Below, piece after piece: positions 45,818-57,440 of a DNA stretch of 64,000 nt (positions are counted from its first letter, which is position 1; every line of letters starts with the position of its first letter). The notes under the pieces are model-generated. The model was given only the letters and a program-made list of their open reading frames with translations. It was not told the DNA's origin and searched no databases. Location: positions 1,372,106-1,436,105 of the forward strand of contig JAJVDF010000248.1 in NCBI GenBank assembly GCA_022410635.1, in the 5' to 3' direction. The DNA is from Tretioscincus oriximinensis (taxonomy: Eukaryota > Chordata > Lepidosauria > Squamata > Gymnophthalmidae). A program made the position numbers and the translations under genes.

Positions 45818-46327
45818 TCAGTCATTGAGATGTTGTACTCTACGTCGACTTTTCCAAGAATCAAGGATTTGAACTATCTCATACTCGATCTGTCTATTCA
45901 CACAGACTTGTGGAAGAGGAGGAGCTCCNTTTGCATCCCATTGGGCGTCATTCGCAGGGAGCAAGAGGGACTGGNGAAAAACAGGATGGATGCGGAGTGA
46001 GCGTCGCAGTTGTAACCGAAATGCCACAGGGTTTATCTGAGCCGTAATCAAATATGGCCCGATAAAATGTGCAGAGAGTTTGTGACAGGGCTGTTTCTGA
46101 TGAATGTGGCTGGTGGACAGCCAGACTTTATCCCCAACAGCCAATGGTGGACCAGGCTGCTGTTTGGCATTGGCTGTTTTTTTTATAGTCTGCCTTTGCC
46201 TCTTCCAATTGTTGCACCAACAACNAGTGAATTGCCTGGAGTTCTTGCAACCACTGGTCAGCTGCAGGGACCATAGTATGTTGGACACTCTGTGGAAATA
46301 CNCGTGGATGGTACCCATAATTAGCAA
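45818..46327 (-). mobile_element. Chromovirus integrase C-terminus and chromodomain
   Basis: The minus strand reads VGDKVWLSTSHI, KLSAHFIGPYLI and LRIHPVF (integrase C-terminal GPY/F-type module), then YEIVQILDSWKSRRRVQHL, the start of a chromodomain, cut by a stop. The chromodomain is thought to guide integration by binding histone marks. Confidence 0.8.
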
Positions 46328-47056
46328 AGAAGGGTGTCTGGTAAGTTAATGCATGCAGCGAGTTGTTATAAGCAAACTCAGCCACAGGAAGGAGTTCCTC
46401 CCAATTATCTTGTTGGTAATTGGTGTAGCAACGGAGGTACTGTTCCAAAGTAGCATTAGTTTGTTCCGTTTGCCCATCCGTCTGTAGATGGTAGGCTGAG
46501 GACAAGTGTGGCTAAATCTGTAAACTCTGCCAGAAGCATTCTATGAACTGGGGGGCCCTATTCAAAACTATACCATCAGACAAGCCATCTAAATGGACTA
46601 TGTGCTGTAGGAACAAGCGTGCAGTGTCTTTGGCATTAGGCACAGCCGGACAGGGCAAAAGTGAGCTGTCTTGATGAAGAGGTTGACAACCACCATGATG
46701 GTGGTATGCCCAGCGGAGAATAGCAGGTCAGTGATGAACTCCATGGATAACAACTTCCATGGACTAGCAGGGGTAGGCAGAGGTTGCAATAGACCTGTAG
46801 GTTTGCCTGGTGGATTCTTGGCCCGACAGCATACAGGACAAGTTGTGACGTATTCCTGCACATCGGCCCGAATCCGAGACAGCAAGTGAAGGGTCTTGTG
46901 AACTCCAAAATGCCTAGCTGAGGGGTGGTCATGGCTCCTTTCTAACACCTGGGTCCAACAGTTCCCCTCAGGCACATACAGACAGCCTTGATGGTGTAAG
47001 AGTCCATCTTGCATATAAAAAGGTGATGGGGCCATATCCTGGCGATGAGTCTGCAT
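46128..47056 (-). mobile_element. Chromovirus integrase zinc-binding and catalytic core
   Basis: At 46598-47056 the frame shows an H-x-H...C-P-V-C-C zinc-binding pattern (HDHPSARHFG, then TCPVCCRAK) and the first catalytic region (LSMEFITDLL). After a frame break, 46128-46505 has [20 protein letters not shown] with the last catalytic Glu region. Not a functional frame. Confidence 0.82.
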
Positions 47057-47059
47057 GAA

Positions 47060-47970
47060 CGGGTCCTGTGGCTGAGTCTCTCAGATATCATCTAACCAGT
47101 CTGGGGCTGGGTCAAGGACAGCCACAAAATGTTCTGGCTGTAGAATGGCCTGCATGGGCTGAAACTCTGCAACTGATTTATATTCGGGTTTTCGAGACAG
47201 AGCGAAAGTTATCCTCCACAGAGAAAGTTATCCTCCACAGAGAATGAAGCCCAACGGTACTGCCAAGGGTTCAGCTTCTGTACGATCTGCAAATATTCCA
47301 AGTTATGGTGGTCTGTTTGGCCCTCCACAGGATGAGCAGCTCCTTGTAACAGATGGTGCCAATGCTCAAAAGCAGCTTNGATAGCTAGGAGCTCCTTCTC
47401 CCAAACTGTATAATTTATCTATCAGGGACAAGTTGTCAGGGGTAGTAAGCACACAGCCTCAATGGAGCCCCTGGATGAGCAGCCTGTAAGACAATTGCTC
47501 CAACGGCCCACTCTGAGGCATCAGCCTGAACAACAAAGGGGCCCCTTTGGTCAGGGTAGCAACGAATTGGCTTGGTGGTGAACTGCTGCTTCAGGTTCTC
47601 AAATGCCTGCTGTGCTTCAGGTGTCCAGAGGAACTTGCCTTTACCCCATAAAGTCCGGGTAACAGGAGCTGCCTTCTCTGCAAACTCGGGAATGAAGCAT
47701 CTATAGAAATTGGCAAAACCCCAAAATCTCTGGACATCCTTGTGGGAGGTGGGGGATTCCAGGAGGTTACTATCTCAACTTTCCCAGGATCCATCCAAAT
47801 ACGCTGGGAAGAAACTCGGTACCCCAAGAACTCTACCTCTCGCAAGTCTAAGGCACATTTCTCTAACTTGGTATAAAGACCACATTCTTGCAGCCTTTGG
47901 AGAACAGTCTGAACATGTGCATCATAGTCTCCTGGTTTGGAGATTAAATCAAAAAGTCGTCAGGGTAAAT
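47060..47970 (-). mobile_element. Chromovirus RT 3' half and RNase H (decayed)
   Basis: At 47591-47845 the minus strand reads EVEFLGYRVSSQRIWMDPGK, the usual RT thumb block. Next to the CR1 edge at 47950-47970 lies a YxDD-like codon run. The intervening RNase H is frameshifted. Confidence 0.7.
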
Positions 47971-50900
47971 AAGAACATAAGAAGAACCATACTGGATCAG
48001 GCTACAGCCCATCTAGTCCAGCATTCTGTCTCACACAGAGGCCCACCAGATGCACCTGGGNAGTCTGAACAAAGGAAAGCAAAATAGGCACCTACTCATA
48101 ACTCCCTGCAAATGGTATTTCAGGATCCTGCCTGTTGCTCCATCTCAGAGGCAACATCCAGANATGCATCCTAGTACCCATTTATACCCTTGGTGTCCAT
48201 AAACCTGTCTAGTCCTGTCTGGAAACTATCCAAGCTGTTAGCTACTACTTCCTCTTCAGGAAGTAAATTGCACAGGCCGATGACTCTCTGGGTGAAAAAA
48301 TACTTTTCTTTGTTTGCTCTCACTTTTCTACCCATCAGATTTAAGGAGTGCCCTCTNGTTCATCCTATCCATCACGTGCATGATTTTGTACACTTCAATC
48401 TGAAAACCTCTCAAACGTTCCCTTTCGAGGCTGAAGAGATCCAGATGTTACAACCTGACTTCATAAGGAAGGTGCTCCAGACCCTTGATCATTTCTGTTG
48501 CCCTTTTCTGCACATTCTCTAGTTCCACAATATCCCTCTTAAGATGTGGTGACCAGAATTCAACACAGTATTCCAAATGTGGCCTCATCACAGATTTATA
48601 AAAAGGCAAAACATTTGCTGACTTGCTTTCGATTCCTTTCCTAATTAACCCCAACATGGAATTTGCCTTTTTTGCTGCTGCTGCACACTGGGTTGACATC
48701 TTCATCAAATTGTCCACCAACACCCCAAGATCCTTTTTTCCTTGGTTACAGAAAGCTTGCTTCCCATCAGGTGGTAAGAGTAGTTGTGGTTGTTTACCCA
48801 GATGTGCATGACCTTGCACTTGCTTAAATTGAAGTGCATTTGCCACTTTGATGCCCACTCAACCAATTTTAATAGATCACTCTGGAGTGCCTTACAATCA
48901 TTTTCAGTTTTCACTACCCTGAACAGTTTAGTGTTGTCTGCAAACTTGGCTACTTCACTATTTACCTCGGCATTCAGATCATTTATGAATATATTGAGAA
49001 GCAAATATCCCAGTACAGACCCCTGGGTACTCTACTTCTTACCTCTTTCCACTCAGAGAATTGTCCATTTATTATTACCCTCTGTTTTCTATCTTTTAGC
49101 CAGTTTCCAATCCAGGACAAAGTCTGTCCTCTTATACCATGAGTGTGGAGCTTTTTTAGGAGCCTGTGATGAGGGACTTTATCAAAAGCCTTCTGAAAAT
49201 CTAGATAGACTATATCAACTGGATCCCCTTAATCTACATGTTTGTTAACACTCTCAAAGAATTCTAGCAAGTTAGTAAGGAACGATTTACCTTTGCAGAA
49301 GCCATGCCGAGTTTCATTCAGCAATGCGTGCTTCTCCATGTGTTTAGTAATTTTGTCCTTAATTATGGTTTCCACACTTTACCTGGAACTGATGTTAAAC
49401 TGACGGGTCTATAATTTATTGGATCACCCCAGGATCCTTTTTTGAAGATTGGTGTTACGTTAGCTACCCTCCAATCTACTGATACTATGCCTGATCTTAA
49501 GGAAAGATTAAATATTTTGGTTAGAAGTTCAGCAATTTCACATTTGGGTTCTTTAAGAATTCTTGGGTGAATGCTGTCTGGCCCTGGGGATTTATTAATG
49601 TTCAGCTTATTAAGGCTAGCAAGGACCCCCTCCCTTGTTATCTCTATCCAGTTTAATTCCTCTGTGTTCTTCCTAAGAAGACTAAATCTGTTGCAGGTAA
49701 ATACCCTCTGTCTTCTTCAGTGAAAACTGAAGCAAAAATTCATTTAACCTCTCTGCAATCTTCATGTCCTCCTTGATTATGCCCTTTTGTCCATTTCTAT
49801 TTAGTGATCTGACGGCTTTCCTGATAGGATTCTTATTTTTAATCTATTTGAATAAGTCATTATTTCTTTTAATATTCTTTGCAACGTGGTCATTCAAAGT
49901 TTTTCTTCGCATGCCTGACTACCACCTTGCATTTGGTTTGTCACAGTTTGTGCTCCCTTCTGTTCTCTTCACTAAGATAAGCCTTCCACTTTTTAAATGA
50001 GTTTCTCTTCATTCTAATGACTTCCCTTAGTGCAGAGGTAGGCCATACAGCTGTCTTTTTGGACTTGGCGGAACCGTTTCTTCTCTTGGGAATGCATTTT
50101 ATTTGAGCTTCCAATATTGTATTTGCAAACAATTTCCATGCTTTTTGAAGGAACTGGACTTTTCTCACTTTCCCTTTTAATTTTCTTTTTACCATTTTCC
50201 TCATTTGGGGAAAATTTCCTTTGTGAAAGTTGAAGGTTTCTGTGTTAGAACTGCTTGACAATTTTCTATCCACATTCAAGTTGAAAGTTATTGTANTGTG
50301 GCCACTGTTTCCTATGGGATTGGTTAGTGTTACATCTTGTTACATCCTGTTCATTACTTAGGACTAAGTCCAGGATTCCCTTGCCCCCGGTTGGTTCTAA
50401 AACTCTAGGAAGCAACCAGTTACCACATCTAAGAATTTTATTTCTTTTTCATGAGTTGAACAAGAGTTTGCCCAATCAATGTGTGGATAGTTGAAATCTC
50501 CCATTATTACTACCCTTCCCTTTTTGGAAGCTTCAATGACTTCATGCTCCAAATGAATATTGCTTTCAGGTGTTTGGTTGGGAGGTCGATAGTATACTCT
50601 CAATATTAGACTTGTTTTCTGACCTGATAATGTTACCCACAGTGCTTCTGTGGATGGGTCTGGTTTACCTGGAAATTCCAGTTCATAGGATTCAATCTCT
50701 TCTTTAACATACAAGGCTACACCACCACCAGTTCTCTCTTTCCTATCTTTTCTGTATAGTTTATAACCTGGGATTACTGTATCCAATTGGTTTTCTTCTG
50801 TCCACCAGGTTTCAGTTTTGCCAATAATATCAACATTATTGTCATTCACTCAGCATTCCAGCTCCCATATTTTTNCTCGGAGNCTTCTGGCATTTGCATA

Positions 50901-51413
50901 CAGGAATTTATATGTCCTTCTCCGGCCCCGTACATTTGTGAGAAACCTCAATTTGCTCATTACAGCTTTTTACTTGAATACTACATCCGGGTTCCCCCTC
51001 CAATACTATAGCTACATAATTCTGTTCATCAGCAATTGCATTTACATTTACATTATCTTGAACTGGATGCTGCCCAGCTCTTGTCGGCTTTCCCTGTCGG
51101 CTCTGCAACCATTTTAATATTAAGCACCAGCAGTCTGGTTCCATCTTGGTTCAAGTGCAACCCATCCCTTTTGTACAGGTGTGGCCTGTCCCAAAATGTC
51201 CCCCAGTTCCTGACACATCTAAATCCTTCCTCCCGACACCACAGCCTCATCCACGCATTGAAGCTCCTAATCTCTGCCTGTCTAGTTGGTCCTGCGCATG
51301 GAACAGGTAGCATTTCAGAAAGGTCCTGGAGGTCCTGGATTTCAATCTTCTACCTAGCAACCTAAATTTGGCTTNCAGGACTCCCCACTTGGCTCTCCCA
51401 ATGGCTCTCTCAG
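47971..51413 (-). mobile_element. CR1 LINE, 3.4 kb, nested in the chromovirus
   Basis: This is the longest LINE in the window. On the minus strand from right to left: an ORF1 C-terminal piece at 51053-51313 with NAWMRLWCREEGF and KRDGLHLNQDGTRLL (D-G-L-H of an SGNH-esterase-like domain); endonuclease at 50397-50849 with KTETWWTEENQLD, GGGVALYVKEEI, YRPPNQTPESNI and MGDFNYPHIDW; RT at 48448-49004 with MLLNIFINDLNAEVN, KFADNTKLF and CKVMHIW; and the 3' end at 47971 (AAGAACATAAG). Frameshifts make it inactive. The insertion point shows no target duplication of 3 bp or more. Confidence 0.9.
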
Positions 51414-51700
51414 ACGATGATGAACCAGTCCAAATAGTCCCAGAACGCCTCATTTACGAAGTGCTGGAAGATGGCTGGCGCATAATAGAGTCCAAAAGGC
51501 ATTACTAAATATTCATAATGCCCATACCTGGTTTGGAACATGGTCTTCCATTCATCCCCCTCCCGGATCTGCACCAGTTGTATGACTTCCTCAAATCCAG
51601 CTTGGTGAAACCTTGGCTGTACGTAAGCATTCTAAGAATTCTGGGATCAGGGGTAGAGCATAACAATTATGTATTGTGATTTTATTCAAGGCGCAGTAAT
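51414..51700 (-). mobile_element. Chromovirus RT 5' remnant
   Basis: The minus strand reads a degenerate [19 protein letters not shown] block and [13 protein letters not shown], i.e. RT just upstream of the catalytic motif. The CR1 begins directly afterwards. Confidence 0.75.
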
Positions 51701-51702
51701 AG

Positions 51703-52636
51703 CTACAAAGGCGCAGTTCTCAGGACTTTTTCTTTACAAACAACATGGGAGCCCCAGTGGGGGAAGTGGAGGGCCTGATAAAGCCTAAGACTACTTAGGA
51801 CCTGGGGTTTCCCGTTTCCCAAGAATGGGCATGTACTTGGTTTAGCTGGGCAATGATGTGCGAAGTGCCCTGCCTTGCCACAATATAGACACAAGCCCTC
51901 CTGGCAATGGCGGTCCTTCACTTCCACTGTCAAGCGAGGGCTTGCCCCCCCCAGTTGCACGAATTCTTCCCCACCAGCCTGGGATATGGGCAACTGTGGG
52001 GCCTGACTTGGGGGGGGCTGCTGGCACATAGTCTGACCTGCGTGGGATAGCAGTAGGGCACAACAGGCGGAGGTAATATAGGCGCCCATCTATCTGAAGG
52101 CTAGCCTCCATCAGCTTTTCTAGGGAGTCAGACAATCCCTCCCTATACTTGTCCTTTAGTGCAGGGTCATACCAAGTAAGGAACTGGGCCAGCAGCCAAA
52201 ATTCAGTGGTATAGGCTTCCACAGACCCCTTCCCTTGCTTTAGCCACCTAATTTTCCTATTGGCAGCCTCTGCCTGGGTAGGGTCTGCCCAAACCCCTTT
52301 CATGGCCTTCAGGAAACCAACCCAGTCTGAAAGCAAGGGGCTGTTAGTGGTCAAGTAAGGGGTAGCCCAATGGGCAGCAGAATCCCCCAACAAACTAATC
52401 AGAAAGGCTACTTTAGCCAGATCATCAACAAAGCACTCAAGTTTTACTTTGATGTACATCTCTACCTGGGCTTGGAACATGGTAAATAAACTAGAGTCTC
52501 CCACAAACTTATCTGGGAGTACCAGTGGGCACTTAGCAGCCTTTACTTGAGCAGGGTCCATGGCTTGCCCCTGGAGCTGGGCAACGTCTGCAATTAGCTG
52601 TTGTACCTGAGCAATGAGGGCCTGCAGTTCAGCCAT
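51703..52636 (-). mobile_element. Chromovirus gag with zinc knuckle
   Basis: The ATG at 52636 starts MAELQALIAQVQQLIADVAQ. The capsid region keeps PLVLPDKFVGDSSLFTMFQ and the LISLLGDSAAHWATPYL block. A frameshift near 52050 moves the nucleocapsid into another frame, which holds CLYCGKAGHFAHHC, a C-x2-C-x4-H-x4-C knuckle (about 51845-51890). Gag would form the particle core and bind the RNA. This copy is broken. Confidence 0.82.
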
Positions 52637-52690
52637 CCTGCAATGTAATGNAGCTGGGAAAGAACAGACTTTGGGGGGCTGGAAGCAAAC

Positions 52691-53274
52691 TGTCAGGTCC
52701 CAAGGCAGAGGGTCTGTTGTTTCACCAAGCAGCAGCTCTGAAGTCACAAAAAGGTAGCCAGGCAGAATATTAATGTGCTGGGGACAGCCGTCCACAGACA
52801 CGTTATAAGACTCCTGTGTCCCATAATAGGGCCAACAAGTCCAAAGGAGACGAGAGTAGTTAGGAAACAAGCCAAGTCAGTACAAAGAAACATCGAGCAA
52901 AACTGTAAGGATCAAGATATAAATGAAGTCAGATTTCAATCCAGGGTCGAATACCAGAGGCTAGACAAGAAACACCTTCTCAGAAACCAAGTGATTAATT
53001 GCTTCCAGCAAGGAACGCCCCTAAGCAGCTGCTTTAAATATTGTCGTCAGTGTCGGACGTAAGGTCAGAAAGCTTCTGCTTTATTTTTCTGGACCTGCGC
53101 AGACCAGCCCACTCCCTTCGGTCTTCCCTTATCTGTGTACGTCTGCTTGGCTGTGACTCTGAACCCTCCAAATCATCTGGGAGTGGAGATGACACATGAT
53201 CTTGAGGGTTATTGTCAATGTCCGATTCCTCATCCGGGAACTGACAGGTCTGTAACACAGGGCTGGTCATGACA
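52691..53274 (-). repeat. Chromovirus 5' LTR
   Basis: It runs from TGTCAGGTCCCAAGGCAGAG to GGGCTGGTCATGACA, with TGTCA/TGACA inverted ends, and is full length compared with the left LTR. Confidence 0.9.
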
Positions 53275-53527
53275 AAATATCCCTACCTTTTTGTGAGTAG
53301 TATACGATCCTCATCATCNAATGACAGACAGTAAGGAGAGCCAATCATTTCATTAGGCAATTAACAGTACATTCAGAAAAGTTATTGTATCCCTCGTTAA
53401 TCACCATTTTGTGGCACACCATACTAACATTCGCATTATCTCCTACTTTAGCTACTTCTCCACCAATTTAGATTTCTAGATGAATGAACAACACTTTTTA
53501 TGAACTTGATTTAAAAGGCGAGTACTG

Positions 53528-53755
53528 ATGGATACTAAGATAGTTGTCTGGATGTAGCCTCCGGGATGGAGCAACAGGCAGGACTTTTGAAATACCATTT
53601 GCAGGGAGTCACGAACAGGAGCAGCATATTTTGCTTTCCTCTGTTCGGACTGTCCAGGTGCATCTGGTGGGCCTTTGTGTGACACAGAATGCTGGACTCG
53701 ATGGGCTGTGGCCTGATCCAGTATGGCTCTTCTTATGTTCTTATGTTCTTATGAG
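53528..53755 (+). mobile_element. CR1 3' end, sense strand
   Basis: GATGGATACTAAGATAGTTG, CCATTTGCAGGGAGTCACG, GGTGCATCTGGTGGGCC, ACAGAATGCTGGACTCGATG and three TTCTTATG units at the terminus. This is the cleanest view of this family's 3' end. Confidence 0.85.
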
Positions 53756-54751
53756 AGTCTGACACACTAACCACAACACCAGTTTGTTCTTAAGGCCACC
53801 ATATCTAGACTGCTACTATACTCAGAAGCATTTTAGTGGAAGATCACTATATTACTGGTAGCATCAAGTGCACTTTTTAATTTAGTTACAATTTAAATCT
53901 TTTTACTAATCAATGGTAATATACCTGTGACATATGCTGAAGTGTGTGGAAAAATAGATGAAAAAATCCCCCCCTCCCTCCATTTGACCAAGACAGGAAA
54001 TTCAGGGTGATTCTGCATTGGCTAGTGCAGTATATAGACTCGTAAATGTACTAGAAACTTTCAGTGGTGCAGTCTCAGCCCCTGAAACTGNACCAATCTG
54101 TATAAGGGGTCTTCTAGTATGCTCAGTAATCTACTATATTATCTAGTGTGGAATCACCTTCAATTTTTACCTGCTAAAGCACTTCTCAGAAATGTTGAAA
54201 GTATTTGCTTGAGAGGTAGAATAGGATATGTATGTCATTGACTATGTAAAGCAAATGGGTGAGAATTAGTGTCTCCATCTTTGGATATACAATGTTTCTT
54301 ATTTAAAGTAACTGGCAGGTCTCTTGGACAGTTGGATGATCTATAGGAATGGGATATAGCGCTATGGAGTCATACTAAGTTGTAGGTGTTTTAGTTTTAC
54401 TTAGTGGGAATTCCTATCAAACACAACTAAAACCCAGTGTACTAAAACTTCAGGTATTCAGAACCCATAGCCACAAGGGAGGATAGAGAAAGGTAGGGTG
54501 GATCAGGGTGCACTAGGATGAGAATGAGTCAATGCAGGGGCAGCAAAGTAGGCAGCTGTAGATGGTGGGGAACTCAGACCCAACCAGGAGCCAGGTTAAG
54601 AGTGTTTTACATAGTTACTGAAACTTCAGNGCAGAAAGGAAATCTCTACTTTGCATTTCAATTCTACCCAACCTAATCTCTGCAGGAATTTCCTAAACAT
54701 CTAAGGAACCAAGATCAAAGACAGGGATGACCCAGAGAGCAACCACTCCAA
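53756..54751. other. Intergenic, nothing recognised
   Basis: AT-rich sequence without gene or repeat signature. Two N positions. Confidence 0.4.
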
Positions 54752-54877
54752 GGCTGCACTCACACTTCACTTTTATTCCACTACTATAGTGGAATATTCC
54801 ACAATAAAGTACTGTGTGATTTATTCCAGAATATCCATCTTTATTGTGGAATAAATAAGTAATGTGTGGCTGCAGCC
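54752..54877. mobile_element. TIR element family B, copy 3
   Basis: The ends are GGCTGCACTCACACTTCAC and TAATGTGTGGCTGCAGCC. The interior has TTTATTCCACTACTATAGTG and TTATTGTGGAATAAATAAG. This is the best-preserved copy. Confidence 0.8.
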
Positions 54878-57039
54878 CAAGTCTATCCTCCTTCATTGGT
54901 GCTTGGATGCAACGAACTAAGTTAGGAGCACTAATCCTACCCAAATGATCATTGTTCTGCTATGAGGAAGGGTGCCTACATCCACATGTCTAGTAGCTGT
55001 GTTCACTTGTTGTGCAGCTGTTTCAGCAGCACCTCCAGAAAAATGTAACTGGAATGTAGCCACTACAGCTGCTGCCACTGCTCAGTCTTTCAATGTAGCC
55101 CTACCAAAGTTCTTGGAATTGTACACCTCAATGATCCCATAAGCTATTGACATCAGTCCAGCTTGATTTCCCTCTTATTTTGGCATCTTTCTTAACCAAC
55201 ACCTCGCTACTGGATTTGGCACTGCTAAAACTAATCTTAAAAACATTGATTCTAGCAAAAATTGTCCTTAAAAGCAATCAGCTGTAGTCTTCTCTGTGGC
55301 AGAAACTTGCATAATATAATAATGTCTGTACAGAAAATACTTCATAGGAATTCATATCAAACACAGCTAAAACTAAGGGCTGGCTCTAGGTAGTCAGATG
55401 TATACATAATTATATAAAAACAAATGCTAATTCTTCAAGTAATATATATCTTGTTTATTACGAAACTAAGGAGCGCCTGAAAATGCTAGGGGTGACCAAC
55501 TTAAGTAAAGCGTATATTCAGTTTGTACAAAAAAAAGAATACAGACACTGTTTGGTATTACAGTCTTTGCAGTATTTATTTTCCAATCAGTTGCATAATA
55601 TAAAAATATTATTTCCTGTTTGCAACATTGAAATACTTGAACAAAAGACTATTGGGAAATGTGTTCACAGCTGTCAAACCTATTTTATGCCAAGAATGCC
55701 AAGACAGCTTTTTTTCTTTTCCATTGCTTGCTGCCTAATAACTGTTGTCAAGAATTGTATACAATAAACTTTCTTTTAAAAAAATAAAAGCAAATCAAAG
55801 TAAAAAAATTAAGTAGGAAAAATCAGGGAAAAATCCTGCAAAATTATTTGTTGAATTGTCTTTTAAAAGCAAACAATGTCATTCAATAAAACATATAAAC
55901 ATTTTTAAACAAAAATAACAAAATCTTACTAATACATAGCCAGACTGCTTTTCTGTAATACTGTATTTCAAACCTTGGGTATTCATTACATTACATTTCA
56001 AATATGATTGGTATATAAACATGGTGTTGTGACTGGCTTGGCTGTAGAAACTGGCAAAGAGAAGACTTGTGATCCTTCCAACTAACTCAGGAGTTCTTCT
56101 GCTCTGGATATTCTGTTAACTTCCAAAACAGAGATAGGAACAGCCAATCAGTTTACATGCCAGAGTAGAAATTTGGACCAAGAATTCTTGGGTTCTAGCC
56201 AATGTGTCAACTAACATTATTCTATCATGTGTAAAATTCACCATTGCATTGTATATTTTATTTCTTAATCTTATGGACTTTTTAAAAAATGTAACCAAGA
56301 CTGTGGAGTCCAAGCATTAAATCTTCAACTCCGACAACTTTATTTATGGTGGCTCTGGTTCCAATTAATATATTGATATAGGAAATAAATTATAAATATA
56401 ATTACATAATGTACACTATTTCCTATACTACTTGCAAGCATGCAATGTATGAAACCTTTCACTGCTAACTTGAATAATGAGCTGTTGTTGTACAGGTGGG
56501 CCCTGCAGGGAAGCGTAATTCAAGTAGCAGCAGCGTCTTCTGCACAGCCTGTCCCAGGCCCTGAAGACTACAGTTCTCAGTCTGGACTGCAGCTAGTGGC
56601 TAGCCCCGGGTAGGATAACAGCCCTGCCCACAGGAAACATTTTTGCTGCCGGAAGCAGGGAACAGGGGCTTAAGAACCTGTCTATATTTAAAAATGAAAA
56701 CAATGAGATTATATTTTTTATCAAAAGCCTATAAACTATAAATTATAAAGTAAAATGATATAAAAGAAACTACGAAAATCAGGAATATATTTCTCTAGTG
56801 GTTCAAAAATCTATAGCACTACCCATTTTTTATATTATTAAAAAATAAAAATTAAAAACCATAAAATAAAAATACATCATTCTCACCATATCATTTTCCT
56901 CACTTCTTTCTAATCAGTAATTGCCTTCTTTGCACATGCTCAGAACTGCAGAAAGTGAGAGCAGATGAATGTGGGAAGGCAGTTGCTCTCAGAGAATGCC
57001 GGTCCTGTGCAAAACCTGTTTTTCTATCTTATTTATAAG
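54878..57039. other. Intergenic, no supported gene
   Basis: Mostly AT-rich. A 95-codon frame (55483-55767, +) runs into AATAAA at about 55763, so it might be a 3' UTR or a processed remnant, but it shows no family motif. A GC-richer patch at 56490-56660 (CCTGAAGACTACAGTTCTC, AGGAAACATTTTTGCTGCC) vaguely resembles repeat X but is too decayed to call. Confidence 0.4.
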
Positions 57040-57206
57040 GACTGAAGACAGTTAAATAGATAAATAGTCCCCCAGCCACATTCCTGTAAACAGAAAAAAT
57101 GTTTCCTGTGAGTAGCCACTGGGCACAGATTGGTTAAAGACTTTTCCCCTTTCCCAGGGCTGGCTGCAGTGTAGGCTGGGAACAGTAGTTCACAGGGCCC
57201 ACCCAG
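57040..57206 (+). repeat. Repeat X, left piece
   Basis: TCCCCCAGCCACATTCCTG, AGGGCTGGCTGCAGTGTAGG and CTGGGAACAGTAGTTCACAG parallel 61165-61310 in order. The unit is interrupted at 57206 and resumes at 58291. Confidence 0.6.
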
Positions 57207-57440
57207 GTTTATTTATTTATACTTACTTATATACTTATACCCCGCCTCATACACGAAGGTCTCAGGGCGGCCAACAGTAAAAACAACAATACAAAATTAG
57301 CACTTTAAAACACTAGCAAAACAATATCTGAAGATGGAAAGAAAAACAGCATTTTGTTCAACCAATTTTCTTCAGAGATCTCCTAAAAGGGTACAATGAT
57401 GATGACAGACACATCTTGAGTGGGAGACTATTCCATAGAC
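57207..57440 (-). mobile_element. L2-like LINE 3' tail inside repeat X
   Basis: TTTATTTATTTATACTTACT, CCCGCCTCATACACGAAGG and TCTCAGGGCGGCCAACAGTA are a good copy of the antisense tail block. Confidence 0.65.

Larger units (their letters stand above)
45139..53274 (-). mobile_element. Ty3/gypsy chromovirus with both LTRs, split by a CR1
   Basis: The element lies on the minus strand. Its LTRs (45139-45678 and 52691-53274) start TGTCAGGTCCCAAGG and end in CATGAC(A). A purine-rich tract next to the left LTR (antisense of CTGCTCTCCTCCCCAGG) fits the polypurine tract. Order on the minus strand: gag, nucleocapsid knuckle, partial RT, CR1 insertion, rest of RT and RNase H, integrase, chromodomain. 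Protease and the first part of RT appear deleted. There are stops and frameshifts throughout, so it is dead. No target duplication was found at the outer edges (GAAAC against AAATA). Confidence 0.9.

Noticed and set aside
55483..55767. 95-codon frame ending near AATAAA, considered as a small gene
   Set aside because: No recognisable domain, no splice context and AT-rich codon use. Mentioned only as unassigned sequence.
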